Shown: positions 8,798-17,637 of the stretch, one piece after another
Layout of the letters: each line of letters opens with the position of its first letter
How positions within the stretch are numbered: position 1 is the stretch's first letter
From: CAZAEL01 sp964484135
Lineage (GTDB): Bacteria; Elusimicrobiota; Elusimicrobia; FEN-1173
Reading direction: 5' to 3'
NCBI GenBank assembly: GCA_964484135.1
Contig: CAZAEL010000003.1
Coordinates: 31,295-95,294, forward strand
DNA length: 64,000 nucleotides
The notes under the pieces: model-generated
What the model saw: the letters and a program-made list of their open reading frames with translations, nothing else
Databases searched by the model: none
Told to the model about the DNA's origin: nothing
Made by a program: the position numbers and the translations under genes

Positions 8798-9730
8798 ATG
8801 AGACATTGGCTTGTGACCGGCGGCGCCGGTTTCATCGGGTCCCACGTGTCCGCGCGGCTGCGGGAACGGGGGGAATTCGTCACGGTCCTGGACAACCTGG
8901 AGACCGGCACGCGGGACAACCTGCGCTTCGCCCGTCCGAACCGCTTCGTGCGCGGCGACATCCGGAACCCCGCCGCGGTGCGGCGCGCCCTCTCCGGCGT
9001 CAGCGTCGTGGCGCACCAGGCCGCGCTCCGGTCCGTGCCCCGGTCCCTGGACGACCCCCTGTCCTCCAACGACGTGAACGTGCGGGGCACCCTCACCCTT
9101 CTTCTGGAGTCCAGCCGCGCCCGCGTCAAGCGGTTCGTGTCCGCCTCCTCCTCCTCCGTGTACGGCAACGGCCGGGTCTTCCCCCAGAAGGAGACCCTGC
9201 CGGTGGCGCCCATTTCGCCCTACGCCGTGACCAAGGCCGCGGGGGAGGAATACTGCCGCATGTTCTGGCGCACCTACGGTCTGGAGACGGTGTCCTTGAG
9301 ATACTTCAACGTGTTCGGGCCCCGCCAGGACCCCAAGTCCAAATACGCGGCCGTGATCCCCAAGTTCATCCTGGCGGCGCTCAGGGACGAACCCCTCGAA
9401 ATCCACGGCGACGGCAAGCAGTCGCGGGACTTCACGTACGTGGACAACGTCGTCCGGGCCAATTTCCTGGCGGGCACGCGGCCCCTGAAGGAGCCCAAGG
9501 CCTACAACGTGGCCGTGGCCGAGAGCCATTCCCTGCTGGACATCGTGGCCGTGATCGAGGATGTCCTGGGGAAGAAGGTCAAGAAGCGGTTCACGCCGCC
9601 CCGACGGGGCGACGTGCGCAGGACCTTCGCCAGCATCGCCTCCATCCGCCGGGACCTGGGATACAGGCCGGCCTGGAGTTTCGACGCCGGCCTGCGGGAA
9701 ACCATCGCCTATTTCCGGTCCCGCGCATGA
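8798..9730 (+). CDS. UDP-sugar 4-epimerase (WbpP/GalE-like SDR)
   Basis: An extended short-chain dehydrogenase that most likely interconverts UDP-GlcNAc/UDP-GalNAc or their uronates for surface glycans. The 310-aa protein has the NAD motif TGGAGFIGSH, catalytic Ser in SASSSSVYG and the Tyr/Lys pair in SPYAVTKAAGEEY. YFNVFGPRQDP and GDGKQSRDFTYVDNVV resemble WbpP-type epimerases more than dTDP enzymes; this is a family-level judgement. ATG 8798 follows AAAGGAA. It leads a four-gene unit, and its stop overlaps rfbB as ATGA. Confidence 0.85.
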   Translation: MRHWLVTGGAGFIGSHVSARLRERGEFVTVLDNLETGTRDNLRFARPNRFVRGDIRNPAAVRRALSGVSVVAHQAALRSVPRSLDDPLSSNDVNVRGTLTLLLESSRARVKRFVSASSSSVYGNGRVFPQKETLPVAPISPYAVTKAAGEEYCRMFWRTYGLETVSLRYFNVFGPRQDPKSKYAAVIPKFILAALRDEPLEIHGDGKQSRDFTYVDNVVRANFLAGTRPLKEPKAYNVAVAESHSLLDIVAVIEDVLGKKVKKRFTPPRRGDVRRTFASIASIRRDLGYRPAWSFDAGLRETIAYFRSRA

Positions 9731-10755
9731 GGATCCTGGTCACCGGCGGCGCCGGTTTCATCGGGTCCCATTTCGTCAAGCATTGGCTGGGCAAACACCG
9801 CGAGGGGGCCGTCGTCAACCTGGACAAGCTGACCTACGCCGGCAACCTGGAGAATTTGAGAGAGGTCATGGGGTCGCCCCGGCACCGTTTCATCCGCGGC
9901 GACATCCGGAACGCGGCCATGCTGAAGAAGGCCCTGCGCGGCGTGGACGGCGTGGTCCATCTGGCGGCCGAGACGCACGTGGACCGCTCCATCCTGGACG
10001 CCGGCGCCTTCATCCAGACCAACGTCCAAGGCACGTACAACCTGGTGAACGCGGCCCGCGAGGCGGGGATCCGGCGGTTCTTGCACGTGTCCACGGACGA
10101 GGTGTACGGCTCCGTCCCGCGGGGAAAGACCGACGAAGACCACCCCTTGAATCCTTCCAGTCCTTACGCCGCCTCCAAGGCGGCTTCGGACCACATGGCC
10201 CTGTCCCAGTTCTGGACCCACGGGTATCCCGTCATGGTCACCCGCTGCACCAACAATTACGGTCCCTATCAATACCCGGAAAAGTTCCTCCCGCTTTTCA
10301 TCACCAACGCCCTGGAGGACCGCCCCCTGCCCCTGTACGGCCGGGGCCTGAACGTGCGGAACTGGGTTCACGTGCTGGACCATTGCGAGGCCCTGGACTT
10401 GGTTCTGCGGAAAGGGCGCGGCGGGGAAATCTACAACGTGGCGGCGGAGGAGGAGCGGCGGAACATCGACGTGGCCCGGGACATCCTGCGGGCCCTGGGC
10501 AAGCCCCTTTCCCTCATCCGGTTCGTCAAGGACAGGCCCGGCCATGACTTGCGGTACGCCCCGGACCCCGGAAAAATCCGGCGGGCCCTGGGCTGGCGGG
10601 CGCGCCGCTCCTTCCGGGAGGGGCTGCGGGAAACCATTGACTGGTACCGCCGAAACGAGAAATGGTGGCGGGCGTTGAAGGCGGACAGGGAGCGTTACAA
10701 AAAATATTACGCCCGCCAATACGCGGTGCGGCTGGGAAAGGGCGTGGAGAAATGA
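9727..10755 (+). CDS. rfbB: dTDP-glucose 4,6-dehydratase
   Basis: Converts dTDP-glucose to dTDP-4-keto-6-deoxyglucose, the entry to rhamnose and many deoxysugars. The 342-aa protein has TGGAGFIGSHF, the dehydratase-specific STDEVYG (Thr-Asp-Glu catalytic set) and YAASKAASDH. TRCTNNYGPYQYPEKFLP is a signature of this enzyme. The start ATG 9727 overlaps the epimerase stop. rfbA, rfbC and rfbD are not in this window, so the rest of the pathway must lie elsewhere. Confidence 0.92.
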   Translation: MRILVTGGAGFIGSHFVKHWLGKHREGAVVNLDKLTYAGNLENLREVMGSPRHRFIRGDIRNAAMLKKALRGVDGVVHLAAETHVDRSILDAGAFIQTNVQGTYNLVNAAREAGIRRFLHVSTDEVYGSVPRGKTDEDHPLNPSSPYAASKAASDHMALSQFWTHGYPVMVTRCTNNYGPYQYPEKFLPLFITNALEDRPLPLYGRGLNVRNWVHVLDHCEALDLVLRKGRGGEIYNVAAEEERRNIDVARDILRALGKPLSLIRFVKDRPGHDLRYAPDPGKIRRALGWRARRSFREGLRETIDWYRRNEKWWRALKADRERYKKYYARQYAVRLGKGVEK

Positions 10756-12068
10756 AAAAGCACGTGGCCGTCATCGGCACGGGGTACGTGGGCCTGGTGA
10801 CGGGCGTCTGCCTGGCGGAGCTGGGCCATTCGGTGGTCTGCGTGGACAAGGACCGGGCCAAGGTCCGGGTCCTGCGGCAAGGGGGCGTCCCCATTTACGA
10901 GCCGGGGCTGGGGGCGCTTTTGAAGCGGAACCGCAAGGCGGGCCGGATTTCCTTCACGGATCAGATCCGGGAGGGGCTGAAACGGGCCGAGATCGTTTTC
11001 ATCGCGGTCAACACCCCGCCCCTGCCCAACGGGGAGGCGGACCTGTCCTTCGTGGAGGCGGTGGCCCGCGAAGTGTCCCGGAACCTGCGGCGGTACACCG
11101 TGGTGGTGGAGAAGTCCACGGTGCCCGTGGAGACCGGGGAGAAGATCCGGCAGACCATGCGGCTCTACGGGGCGGGACGGGGGGAATTCGACGTGGCCTC
11201 CAACCCCGAATTCCTGCGCGAAGGCACCGCGGTCCAGGATTTCCTCAAGCCGGACCGCATCGTCATCGGCGTGGAGTCGAAGAGGGCCGAGACCCTCCTG
11301 CGGGAGCTTTACGCCCCGCTCAAGGCGCCGCTCCTCGTCACGGACATCAAGAGCGCGGAGCTCATCAAGCACTCCTGCAACTCCTTTTTGGCCCTCAAAA
11401 TCTCCTTCATCAACGCCGTGGCCAACATCTGCGAGCGGGTGGGCGCGGACGTGACCAAGGTGGCCGAGGGCATGGGCCACGACGTGCGCATCGGCCGGGA
11501 CTTCCTCAAGGCCGGGGTGGGTTTCGGCGGGTCCTGCTTCCCCAAGGACCTGAACGCCTTCGTCAAGATGGCGGAACGGGCGGGATACAATTTCGAGCTC
11601 CTCAAGGCCGTGCAAAAGATCAACGGTCAGCAGCGCCTGTGGGTCCTGGACCGCCTCAAAAAGGCGTTGTGGACCCTGCGCGGCAAGACCGTCGGCGTCT
11701 GGGGGCTGGCCTTCAAGCCCGACACGGACGACCTGCGGAACGCCCCCGCCCTGGACATCATCCAGCGGCTTCAGGAGGAAGGCTGCCGCGTCCGGGCCTA
11801 CGACCCCGTGGCCATGCCCAAGGCCCGTCCCCTCCTCAAGAAGGTCGTTTTCTGCAGGGACCCCTACGAGGCGGCCCGCGGCGCGGACGCCGTGGTCCTG
11901 GTGACGGATTGGAAGGAATTCAAGGCTTTGGACCTCCGGCGGGTGCGGTCCCTGGTGCGGACCCCGGTGCTGCTGGACGGCCGCAACCTGTACGACCCCG
12001 GCGCGGCGGTCCACTGGGGATTCGATTACCACAGCGTGGGACGTCCGACCCCCTCCGTCCCCGCCTAA
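10752..12068 (+). CDS. ugd: UDP-glucose 6-dehydrogenase
   Basis: Oxidises UDP-glucose to UDP-glucuronate with NAD. The 438-aa protein has the N-terminal Rossmann GTGYVGLVTG, the catalytic cysteine in GVGFGGSCFPKDL, and the C-terminal UDP-binding domain (LAFKPDTDDLRNAP). Substrates such as UDP-ManNAc or UDP-GlcNAc are less likely but possible. ATG 10752 overlaps the rfbB stop as ATGA, so it is translationally coupled. It supplies the uronic acid, or the precursor for xylose/arabinose-type sugars, of the polymer. Confidence 0.92.
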   Translation: MKKHVAVIGTGYVGLVTGVCLAELGHSVVCVDKDRAKVRVLRQGGVPIYEPGLGALLKRNRKAGRISFTDQIREGLKRAEIVFIAVNTPPLPNGEADLSFVEAVAREVSRNLRRYTVVVEKSTVPVETGEKIRQTMRLYGAGRGEFDVASNPEFLREGTAVQDFLKPDRIVIGVESKRAETLLRELYAPLKAPLLVTDIKSAELIKHSCNSFLALKISFINAVANICERVGADVTKVAEGMGHDVRIGRDFLKAGVGFGGSCFPKDLNAFVKMAERAGYNFELLKAVQKINGQQRLWVLDRLKKALWTLRGKTVGVWGLAFKPDTDDLRNAPALDIIQRLQEEGCRVRAYDPVAMPKARPLLKKVVFCRDPYEAARGADAVVLVTDWKEFKALDLRRVRSLVRTPVLLDGRNLYDPGAAVHWGFDYHSVGRPTPSVPA

Positions 12069-12119
12069 GACCCCTCCGTCCCTCCGCCCCGGCCCCTGTC
12101 CGGGACGCGGGCCCCTCCC

Positions 12120-13418
12120 ATGAACGACACCCCCCTGCTTTCCTTCGTTGACCGGCTCTACGTCCGGCTGACCGGGGAGCCCTCCTCGGAACGGGTCCGC
12201 GCCTTCGTTTCCCATCTGGGGTGGGTGTCCCTGGGTTTCGCCGTGGCCAAGGCCCTGACCGTGGCGGTCAACGTGCTGGCGGGCCGCTGGCTGGGACCGG
12301 CGGAGTACGGCCGGTACAACCTGGCCCTGTCCGTGGGGGCCTTCTCCTCGCCGCTCATGTTCGGGGGCCTGTACCTCTCCGTGGTCCGCGCTGCGTCCCC
12401 CGCCGCTCCGCGGGACAGGGGCCGGTTTTACGGGACCACCCTCACCCTGGCCGCCGGCATGGGCCTCCTCTGGGGCGCGGCGTTTTGGGCGCTCCGGGGC
12501 CCTTTGGGCCGGTGGCTGGGGACGCCGCCTTTCCTGTACGGAGAAGGGATCGCGTACGGGGCCGCGTACGGGATCTTCCTCCTGATGACCTCTTTCTTGC
12601 AGGCGGAGTCCGATTTTCGTCTGCGGGCTTTCTCCGAGATGGTCTTCGCCGCCGTGTTTCTGGCGGCGTTCCTGGCGTGGGGCCGGCTGGACGAAACCCA
12701 TGTGTCCGCGGTGGGGGCGCTCATCGCGGGGTACGCGGCCGGGGGCCTTTATCTTCTGACGCGGGAAGGCAGGCTTTTCCGCTTCGGTTTTTCGCGGGAC
12801 GCCGCCGCGGCCCTGATCTCCTACGGCGCGTGGGCCATGGTTTCCGCGCTCTGCCAGTCGTTCCAGATGTTCTTCCTGCGTTTCGTGGTGAACCGGCACC
12901 TTTCCGCGGCGGACGTGGGGCTGTTGAGCGCGTACACCCTGTCCTCTCTGTTCCTGGGGTTTTACCTGGCCTGGATCTTCACCCTCGTCCTGTTCCCGGC
13001 CGCCGCCGCCCATCCGGACCGGGCCGCGTTGTGGCGAAAAATGCAAAAAGGCGGGGTGAGGCTGGCCCTGCCCCTGGCGGTTTTCTTCGGGCTGTCCCAG
13101 GCCGGGGCCCTGTGGGTTTTGGGCGACGATTACCTTTTCCGGTGGGACTTGCTGGCCCCCCTGTCCCTGACGGCGGTGGCGGCGGTGGGGCAGTCGGTCC
13201 TGAGCGGGTTGGCGGCGTCGGAGGGCGCAAGGGGGTTGCGGTGGACGGTGGGCGTGAACGCGGCCACGGCCCTGCTCACGGTCCTGATGGGGCTTTTCCT
13301 GATCCCGCGGTGGGGGTTGCGGGGGGCGGTGGCGACTTACCTGATCACGTACGCGGCGGGGCTTCTGCTTTTGATCCCCGCCCGAAAAATTTTGGAGCGC
13401 GCCCGCCCGGCCTTTTAG
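12120..13418 (+). CDS. Wzx-like oligosaccharide flippase
   Basis: A polytopic inner-membrane protein of 432 aa with about 12-14 hydrophobic segments, resembling the MATE/Wzx polysaccharide transporters. It begins with a short cytosolic stretch, then an amphipathic region leading to VSLGFAVAKALTVAVNVLAG, and WLGPAEYGRYNLALSV is the typical first-loop motif. It probably moves lipid-linked repeat units across the inner membrane. ATG 12120 has no recognisable ribosome site. A 51-bp GC-rich gap separates it from ugd. Its stop codon overlaps that of the convergent carbamoyltransferase gene (TTAG). Confidence 0.85.
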   Translation: MNDTPLLSFVDRLYVRLTGEPSSERVRAFVSHLGWVSLGFAVAKALTVAVNVLAGRWLGPAEYGRYNLALSVGAFSSPLMFGGLYLSVVRAASPAAPRDRGRFYGTTLTLAAGMGLLWGAAFWALRGPLGRWLGTPPFLYGEGIAYGAAYGIFLLMTSFLQAESDFRLRAFSEMVFAAVFLAAFLAWGRLDETHVSAVGALIAGYAAGGLYLLTREGRLFRFGFSRDAAAALISYGAWAMVSALCQSFQMFFLRFVVNRHLSAADVGLLSAYTLSSLFLGFYLAWIFTLVLFPAAAAHPDRAALWRKMQKGGVRLALPLAVFFGLSQAGALWVLGDDYLFRWDLLAPLSLTAVAAVGQSVLSGLAASEGARGLRWTVGVNAATALLTVLMGLFLIPRWGLRGAVATYLITYAAGLLLLIPARKILERARPAF

Positions 13419-15208
13419 GCCTTTTTGATCACCAGGCGGTTGCCCAGGACCAGGGCGTCCATGCCGCTTTTCGCGAAGGTGTTGAAGGCGTTTTCCGGCG
13501 TGGCGACGATGGGCTCTCCCTTGAGGTTGAAGGAGGTGTTTAAGAGCACGGGCACGCCGGAAGCTTGGCCGAACGTTTCGATGAGCCGGTGATAGCGGGG
13601 GTTCGTCTCCTTAAACACCGTCTGGAGGCGGCCCGTGCCGTCCACGTGGGTGACCGCCGGGATTTTGTCCCGCATCGCCGGTTTCACGGGCGACACCATG
13701 AGCATGAAGCGGGGGGGATGGCGGCGCGCCGGGTCCGGCATGTCGAAATAATCCGCGGCCCGCTCCGCCAAGACGGACGGGGCGAAGGGGCGGAACGGCT
13801 CGCGGAACTTGATCTTGACGTTCACGACGTCCTTCATGTCCGCCCGCCGGGGGTCCGCCAGGATGGACCGGTTGCCCAGGGCCCGGGGGCCCCATTCGAA
13901 AGCGCCCTGGTGCCATCCCACCACTTTCCCCGCCGTCAGCAGGTCCACCGCGCGGTCCAGCAGCCTGTCCTCTCCGTCGAAGGCTTCATGGGGGATGCCT
14001 TCTTTCCGCAGGAAGGCGTCCGCTTCTCCGTCGCCGTAGTCCTCTCCCCAATAGGCGTGGTCCATGACGAACCGCCGGGGCCGGCCCAGGGCCGCGTGGT
14101 AAACGTACAACGCCGCGCCCAGGGCGCCGCCGGAGTCCCCGGCCGCGGGCTGGATGTAGATGTCCTCGAAGGGCGTCTCCTTCAACAGCCGGTAATTGGC
14201 CACGGAGTTGAGCGCCACCCCGCCCGCCAGGCAGAGCTTCTTGAGCCCCGTGCGTCGGTGCAGGTGGCGGGCCATGCGGATCACCACGTCCTCCGTCACC
14301 TTTTGGATGCTGGCGGCCACGTCCGCGTAATACTGGTTGCGTTCCCGCTCCTCCCGGGTGGAGGGGATCGGGTCGTCGTACAGGCTGGTTTGGGCGGTCA
14401 CGAAGCGGGCCCGGGGCGAACGGGGTTCCCCGAAAAGGTCCATGAATTTCCGGCGGAAGGTTTTCTCCCGGTGGTAGTAGAAACTGAAGTAGGACATGTC
14501 CAGGTCGAAGCTGCCGTCCTCGTACAATTTCAACAGCTTGAGGACCTTGTCTTCGTATTTGGGGGAACCGTAGGGCGCCATGCCCATGACCTTGTATTCC
14601 CCTTCGTTGACCTCAAAACCGAGAAACGCGGTGAAGGCCGAATAGAGCAGGCCCAGGGAATGGGGGAAACGCAGTTCCGCGAAAAGGTCGATGCGGTTCT
14701 CGCCTTTCCCGTCCCATTGGGCCGTGCCCCGGCCCAGGGTGGCGGTGCTCCATTCGCCCACCCCGTCCACCGTCATGACGGCGGCTTCCTCAAAAGGGGA
14801 AGAGTACAGGGCGCTGGCCGCGTGGGACAGGTGGTGCTCCATGAAGAGGATTTTTTCGGCCGGGACCCCCAGTTGTTCCTGGATGAGGTTTTTGACCCAC
14901 AGCTTGTCGCCCAGCCAGGCGATCATGGAGTCGCGGAACACGGCGCCGGATCGGGGATATCCCGCCAGGACGCTCATGAGCAGCCGCTCGAATTTCCGGA
15001 AAGGTTTTTCATAGAACACGACGTGATCCAGGTCGCCGGCGGCGATCCCGCCTTTTTTCAGGCAAAATCGGATGGCGTTGAGGGGGAAGTCATGGTCGTG
15101 CTTCTTGCGGCTGAACCGTTCCTCCTCCGCGGCGGCGACCAGGAGGCCGTCTTTGAGCAGGGCGGCGGCCGCGTCGTGGTAGAAACAGCTGAGGCCGAGG
15201 ATATTCAT
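13415..15208 (-). CDS. NodU/CmcH-type carbamoyltransferase
   Basis: Transfers a carbamoyl group from carbamoyl phosphate to a hydroxyl, here probably on a sugar. The 597-aa protein starts with NILGLSCFYHDAAAALL. The Kae1-like half carries the metal-binding MEHHLSHAAS at about residue 122, with the upstream FSRKKHDHDFP. The C-terminal YrdC-like domain has GWHQGAFEWGPRALGNR at about residue 430. I chose ATG at 15208 because 49 upstream codons in frame are low-quality sequence and would overlap the small upstream gene. The gene ends in a 4-bp convergent overlap with the flippase. Confidence 0.92.
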   Translation of the reverse strand: MNILGLSCFYHDAAAALLKDGLLVAAAEEERFSRKKHDHDFPLNAIRFCLKKGGIAAGDLDHVVFYEKPFRKFERLLMSVLAGYPRSGAVFRDSMIAWLGDKLWVKNLIQEQLGVPAEKILFMEHHLSHAASALYSSPFEEAAVMTVDGVGEWSTATLGRGTAQWDGKGENRIDLFAELRFPHSLGLLYSAFTAFLGFEVNEGEYKVMGMAPYGSPKYEDKVLKLLKLYEDGSFDLDMSYFSFYYHREKTFRRKFMDLFGEPRSPRARFVTAQTSLYDDPIPSTREERERNQYYADVAASIQKVTEDVVIRMARHLHRRTGLKKLCLAGGVALNSVANYRLLKETPFEDIYIQPAAGDSGGALGAALYVYHAALGRPRRFVMDHAYWGEDYGDGEADAFLRKEGIPHEAFDGEDRLLDRAVDLLTAGKVVGWHQGAFEWGPRALGNRSILADPRRADMKDVVNVKIKFREPFRPFAPSVLAERAADYFDMPDPARRHPPRFMLMVSPVKPAMRDKIPAVTHVDGTGRLQTVFKETNPRYHRLIETFGQASGVPVLLNTSFNLKGEPIVATPENAFNTFAKSGMDALVLGNRLVIKKA

Positions 15209-15212
15209 GGGT

Positions 15213-15449
15213 TCAGGACTGTTTCTTGAGGTCTTCGAGGGATCGGTCCCGTGTTTCCCGGGGGACCCAGCCGGAGGCCCTGTCCCGGGTCTTGAGGCGC
15301 AGGGGATCCATGAACACCTTGACCAGGAGGCCGAAAGGGAGGAGGAGGGTGTCATAGAGCAGGATCAAAACCAGGCGGGTCTGGAAAACCCCGATGGCGT
15401 GGGCGATCTTTTTCCAGCCGGCCCAGAGGCGTTTGAGAGAGTCGGCCAT
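15213..15449 (-). CDS. Small membrane protein next to carbamoyltransferase (DUF5989/SxtJ-like)
   Basis: A 78-aa protein, MADSLKRLWAGWKKIAHAIG..., with one or two hydrophobic helices (VFQTRLVLILLYDTLLLPFG) and a charged C-terminal tail ending DLKKQS. Its ATG overlaps the stop of the upstream dehydrogenase by one base (TGATG), and the carbamoyltransferase follows 4 bp later, so it is clearly translated in this operon. Small membrane proteins of this kind are often adjacent to NodU/CmcH carbamoyltransferases. The family name is from context and size, not a motif. Confidence 0.75.
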   Translation of the reverse strand: MADSLKRLWAGWKKIAHAIGVFQTRLVLILLYDTLLLPFGLLVKVFMDPLRLKTRDRASGWVPRETRDRSLEDLKKQS

Positions 15450-16237
15450 CAAAGGCCCCGGGTGGCCCCGCCGTCCACCACCAGCGTGGCGCCGGTGATG
15501 TAGGAGGCCCGTTCCGAGCACAGGAAGACCACGGCGTCCGCGAACTCCTCCGGGCGGCCCGCGCGGCCCAAGGGGATGCCGGCCGTCAGGGATTCCAGGG
15601 CTTGTTCCCGGGTCCGTCCGGTTTTCCGGGCGCCGGCTTCGAGGAGCGAGGCCAGGCGGTCCGTGAGGAAGCTGCCCGGGGCCGCGTTGTTCACGAGGAT
15701 GCCGTCCTTGGCCGTTTCCTCGGCCAGGGACTTGGCCATGGCCGTGACCCCGGAACGAAGGGCGTTGCTCAGCACCATGTGGACGGCGGGTTGTCTGACC
15801 GTGACGCTGGTCAGGTTGACGATCCGTCCCCAGCGGTTTTTCTTCATGGCGGGAAGGGCGGCGCGGATGAGCCTGACCGCGCTCATGAGGGTCAAGTCCA
15901 CGGCGGCGCGCCATTGGTCCTCCGTGATTTCCCGAAAGGCGCCGGGAGGCGGACCGCCCGCGTTGGTCACCAGGATGTCCAGCCGCCCGAAGCGCGCCAC
16001 GGTTTTTTCGACCAAAAGACCGGCCGTGTCCGGCAGGGACAGGTCCCCGGCCAGGGGAAGAATTTCGGCCTTCGTCTCGGCCTCTATTTGCCGGGCCGTT
16101 TGTCGGAGCGCCGCGCCGTCGCGGCCGTTGACGGCCACCGCAGCGCCTTCCCGCGCCAGGGCCGTTGCCACGGCCCGGCCCAGCCCCTTTGAACCGGCCG
16201 CCACCAGCGCGACCCTGCCTTTCAGTCCCAGGTCCAT
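15449..16237 (-). CDS. Short-chain dehydrogenase with altered catalytic pair
   Basis: A 262-aa classical SDR fold: Rossmann motif AAGSKGLGRAVA, VTNAGGPPPG, VNLTSVT and the C-terminal GATLVVDGG. The usual Tyr-x3-Lys is replaced: LSNALRSGVTAMAKSL aligns so that Tyr becomes Ser and Lys becomes Arg. It may therefore be a non-canonical reductase or a binding protein. It is the first gene of the minus-strand block. GGGAGGGG on the minus strand (about 16247-16254) is its ribosome site. It diverges from the ligase gene across 53 bp. Substrate unknown. Confidence 0.85.
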   Translation of the reverse strand: MDLGLKGRVALVAAGSKGLGRAVATALAREGAAVAVNGRDGAALRQTARQIEAETKAEILPLAGDLSLPDTAGLLVEKTVARFGRLDILVTNAGGPPPGAFREITEDQWRAAVDLTLMSAVRLIRAALPAMKKNRWGRIVNLTSVTVRQPAVHMVLSNALRSGVTAMAKSLAEETAKDGILVNNAAPGSFLTDRLASLLEAGARKTGRTREQALESLTAGIPLGRAGRPEEFADAVVFLCSERASYITGATLVVDGGATRGL

Positions 16238-16290
16238 TTTTTCTGGCCCCTCCCGAACCTATTAGATACAATTTGAAACGTCTTTATTCA
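16238..16290. promoter_or_regulatory. Divergent intergenic region
   Basis: This 53-bp gap between two divergent starts must hold both promoters or their ends. On the plus strand TACAAT (16267-16272) is a good -10 but the -35 is weak. On the minus strand only the ribosome site is clear. Confidence 0.4.
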
Positions 16291-17550
16291 ATGAGAGAGA
16301 TGACCGCCCAAGACAATCTTCGCCGACATCTGGCGCTCTTCCGGAGGGCTTCCCTGGGCCTGACGGCCCTCTGCCTCCCCTTGTCCATCGCGGCCGCCAA
16401 CATCGCCTGCGGCCTGGCTTTGCTGGCGCTCATGGCGGAGACGGCCGTCCCCGCGTGCCGCCGCCCCTATCGTCGGACCGGGCTGGAACTTCCCTGGCTG
16501 GGCCTGATGGCGGCGTCCGCGGCCGGCGTCCTCTTTTCCGCGGATCCCGGCCACGCCCTCAAAAAATCGGGCGATGAAATCCTGATCCTTTTTTTTCTGG
16601 CCGCGTCCCAGGGCCAGGACGAAGAAGACGCCAAGCGGAACATGGACCTGTTTTTGATGTCCTCCGCGGCCGCGGCGTTGTGGAGCCTCTTCCAGGCGTC
16701 CCTGGGCATCCTGCGGGGGCCGGACGGCGCCCTGGACCATGTGCCCGGGTGGGCCCATTCTCTGCCCGCCGTCGTGTTGAGGGAGCTGGCCACGCCCGCG
16801 GGCCGGGGCCTGGGCTTCTACAGCCATCCGCTGACGTTCGCCGGCGTCATGACCCTGGGGTTCTTTTTGGCGCTGGGGCGATGGGCGGAAGGGCGGCCTC
16901 CCCGTTCCGGGCTCGCGTGGGCGGCGGCCGGCGTTCTGTGGCTCGGCCTCATGGCCAGCGGGGGGCGGACCGCATTGGCCGCGTCCGCCGCGTTCGGCGT
17001 CGGGTATCTTTTTTGGAAACGGTCCCGATGGGCCTGGGCCGCTCTGGCGGTCTTTCTGGCGGCCGCAGGGCTCTGGATGTCTTCTCCGGCGAAGCGGGAA
17101 CGGATGTCCCTGTCCCATCCGTCCGCCCAGTTGCGCCTGGGGCTGTGGCGCGCCTCCTGGGCGGAATTCAAAAAGGACCCTTTGACCGGCCGGGGGCCGG
17201 GCCAATTCCACGTGTCCACCAAGGAACTGTCCGGGGAGGTGGACTATCCCGAGATGGTCTGGTCCGAGTCCCACAACATCGCGCTTCAGGCGCTGGTGGA
17301 AAAGGGGCTGCTGGGCTTTGCGGCGCTGTCATGGTTTATGGTCGCCCTGGGCCGGATATTCGTCCGCGGTGCTTCTCAAGACGGGCGGGGAGGGCTTTTT
17401 TGGGGGTTCCTCGCGCTCCTGACAACAGGCGCCACGGAGTCCTGGACCCAGGATTCGGAAGTGATCATGGCGTTGTATTTTCTGGCGGGCACGGTTTCCG
17501 CGGGTTTACACAAAAATCCCCGGTTTTTGCAACGGGAACAATCGGGTTAA
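16291..17550 (+). CDS. O-antigen ligase / polymerase-like membrane protein
   Basis: A 419-aa polytopic membrane protein with about ten hydrophobic helices and a large periplasmic loop, as in the Wzy_C/WaaL family. The loop motif WSESHNIALQALVEKGLLG matches the conserved histidine region of these proteins, and GLMASGGRTALAAS precedes it. It could ligate polymer to lipid A-core or polymerise repeat units; sequence alone does not decide. ATG 16291 is the start I prefer; ATG 16300 is three codons later. The gene stands alone: divergent upstream, and followed by a new promoter at 17566. Confidence 0.85.
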   Translation: MREMTAQDNLRRHLALFRRASLGLTALCLPLSIAAANIACGLALLALMAETAVPACRRPYRRTGLELPWLGLMAASAAGVLFSADPGHALKKSGDEILILFFLAASQGQDEEDAKRNMDLFLMSSAAAALWSLFQASLGILRGPDGALDHVPGWAHSLPAVVLRELATPAGRGLGFYSHPLTFAGVMTLGFFLALGRWAEGRPPRSGLAWAAAGVLWLGLMASGGRTALAASAAFGVGYLFWKRSRWAWAALAVFLAAAGLWMSSPAKRERMSLSHPSAQLRLGLWRASWAEFKKDPLTGRGPGQFHVSTKELSGEVDYPEMVWSESHNIALQALVEKGLLGFAALSWFMVALGRIFVRGASQDGRGGLFWGFLALLTTGATESWTQDSEVIMALYFLAGTVSAGLHKNPRFLQREQSG

Positions 17551-17565
17551 ATCAATCGAAATTCA

Positions 17566-17594
17566 TTGACAGGATGCGGTGAATATGGTGTAAT
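17566..17594 (+). promoter_or_regulatory. Strong sigma-70 promoter of the 32-kb unit
   Basis: TTGACA (17566-17571), a 17-bp spacer and TGTAAT (17589-17594), with an extended -10 TGG directly before the hexamer. The predicted transcript start, about 17601, is the first base of the hairpin below. This is the best promoter match in the window. Confidence 0.85.
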
Positions 17595-17600
17595 GATCTT

Positions 17601-17627
17601 GCCCATCCGAACAATGGGCTTTTTTTG
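17601..17627 (+). promoter_or_regulatory. 5'-terminal leader hairpin with U-run (copy 1)
   Basis: GCCCAT (17601-17606), a 7-nt loop and ATGGGC (17614-17619) are followed by seven T and a G. It has the form of an intrinsic terminator but starts at the predicted +1. It may act as a 5' stabiliser, attenuator or antitermination signal. A copy with the same geometry lies at 50028-50051. Confidence 0.7.
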
Positions 17628-17637
17628 TTTCTTTTTC

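Noticed and set aside
12069..12119. Terminator or promoter between ugd and the flippase
   Set aside because: The gap is GC-rich with a short possible stem but no T-run, and there is no credible -10.
10707..13046. 779-codon open frame on the minus strand
   Set aside because: It lies antisense to ugd and the flippase, is rich in Gly/Pro/Arg/His without any motif, and is an artefact of GC-rich codon bias. The same holds for minus-strand frames at 219-1490, 42997-45384, 50179-52926 and 55604-58348.
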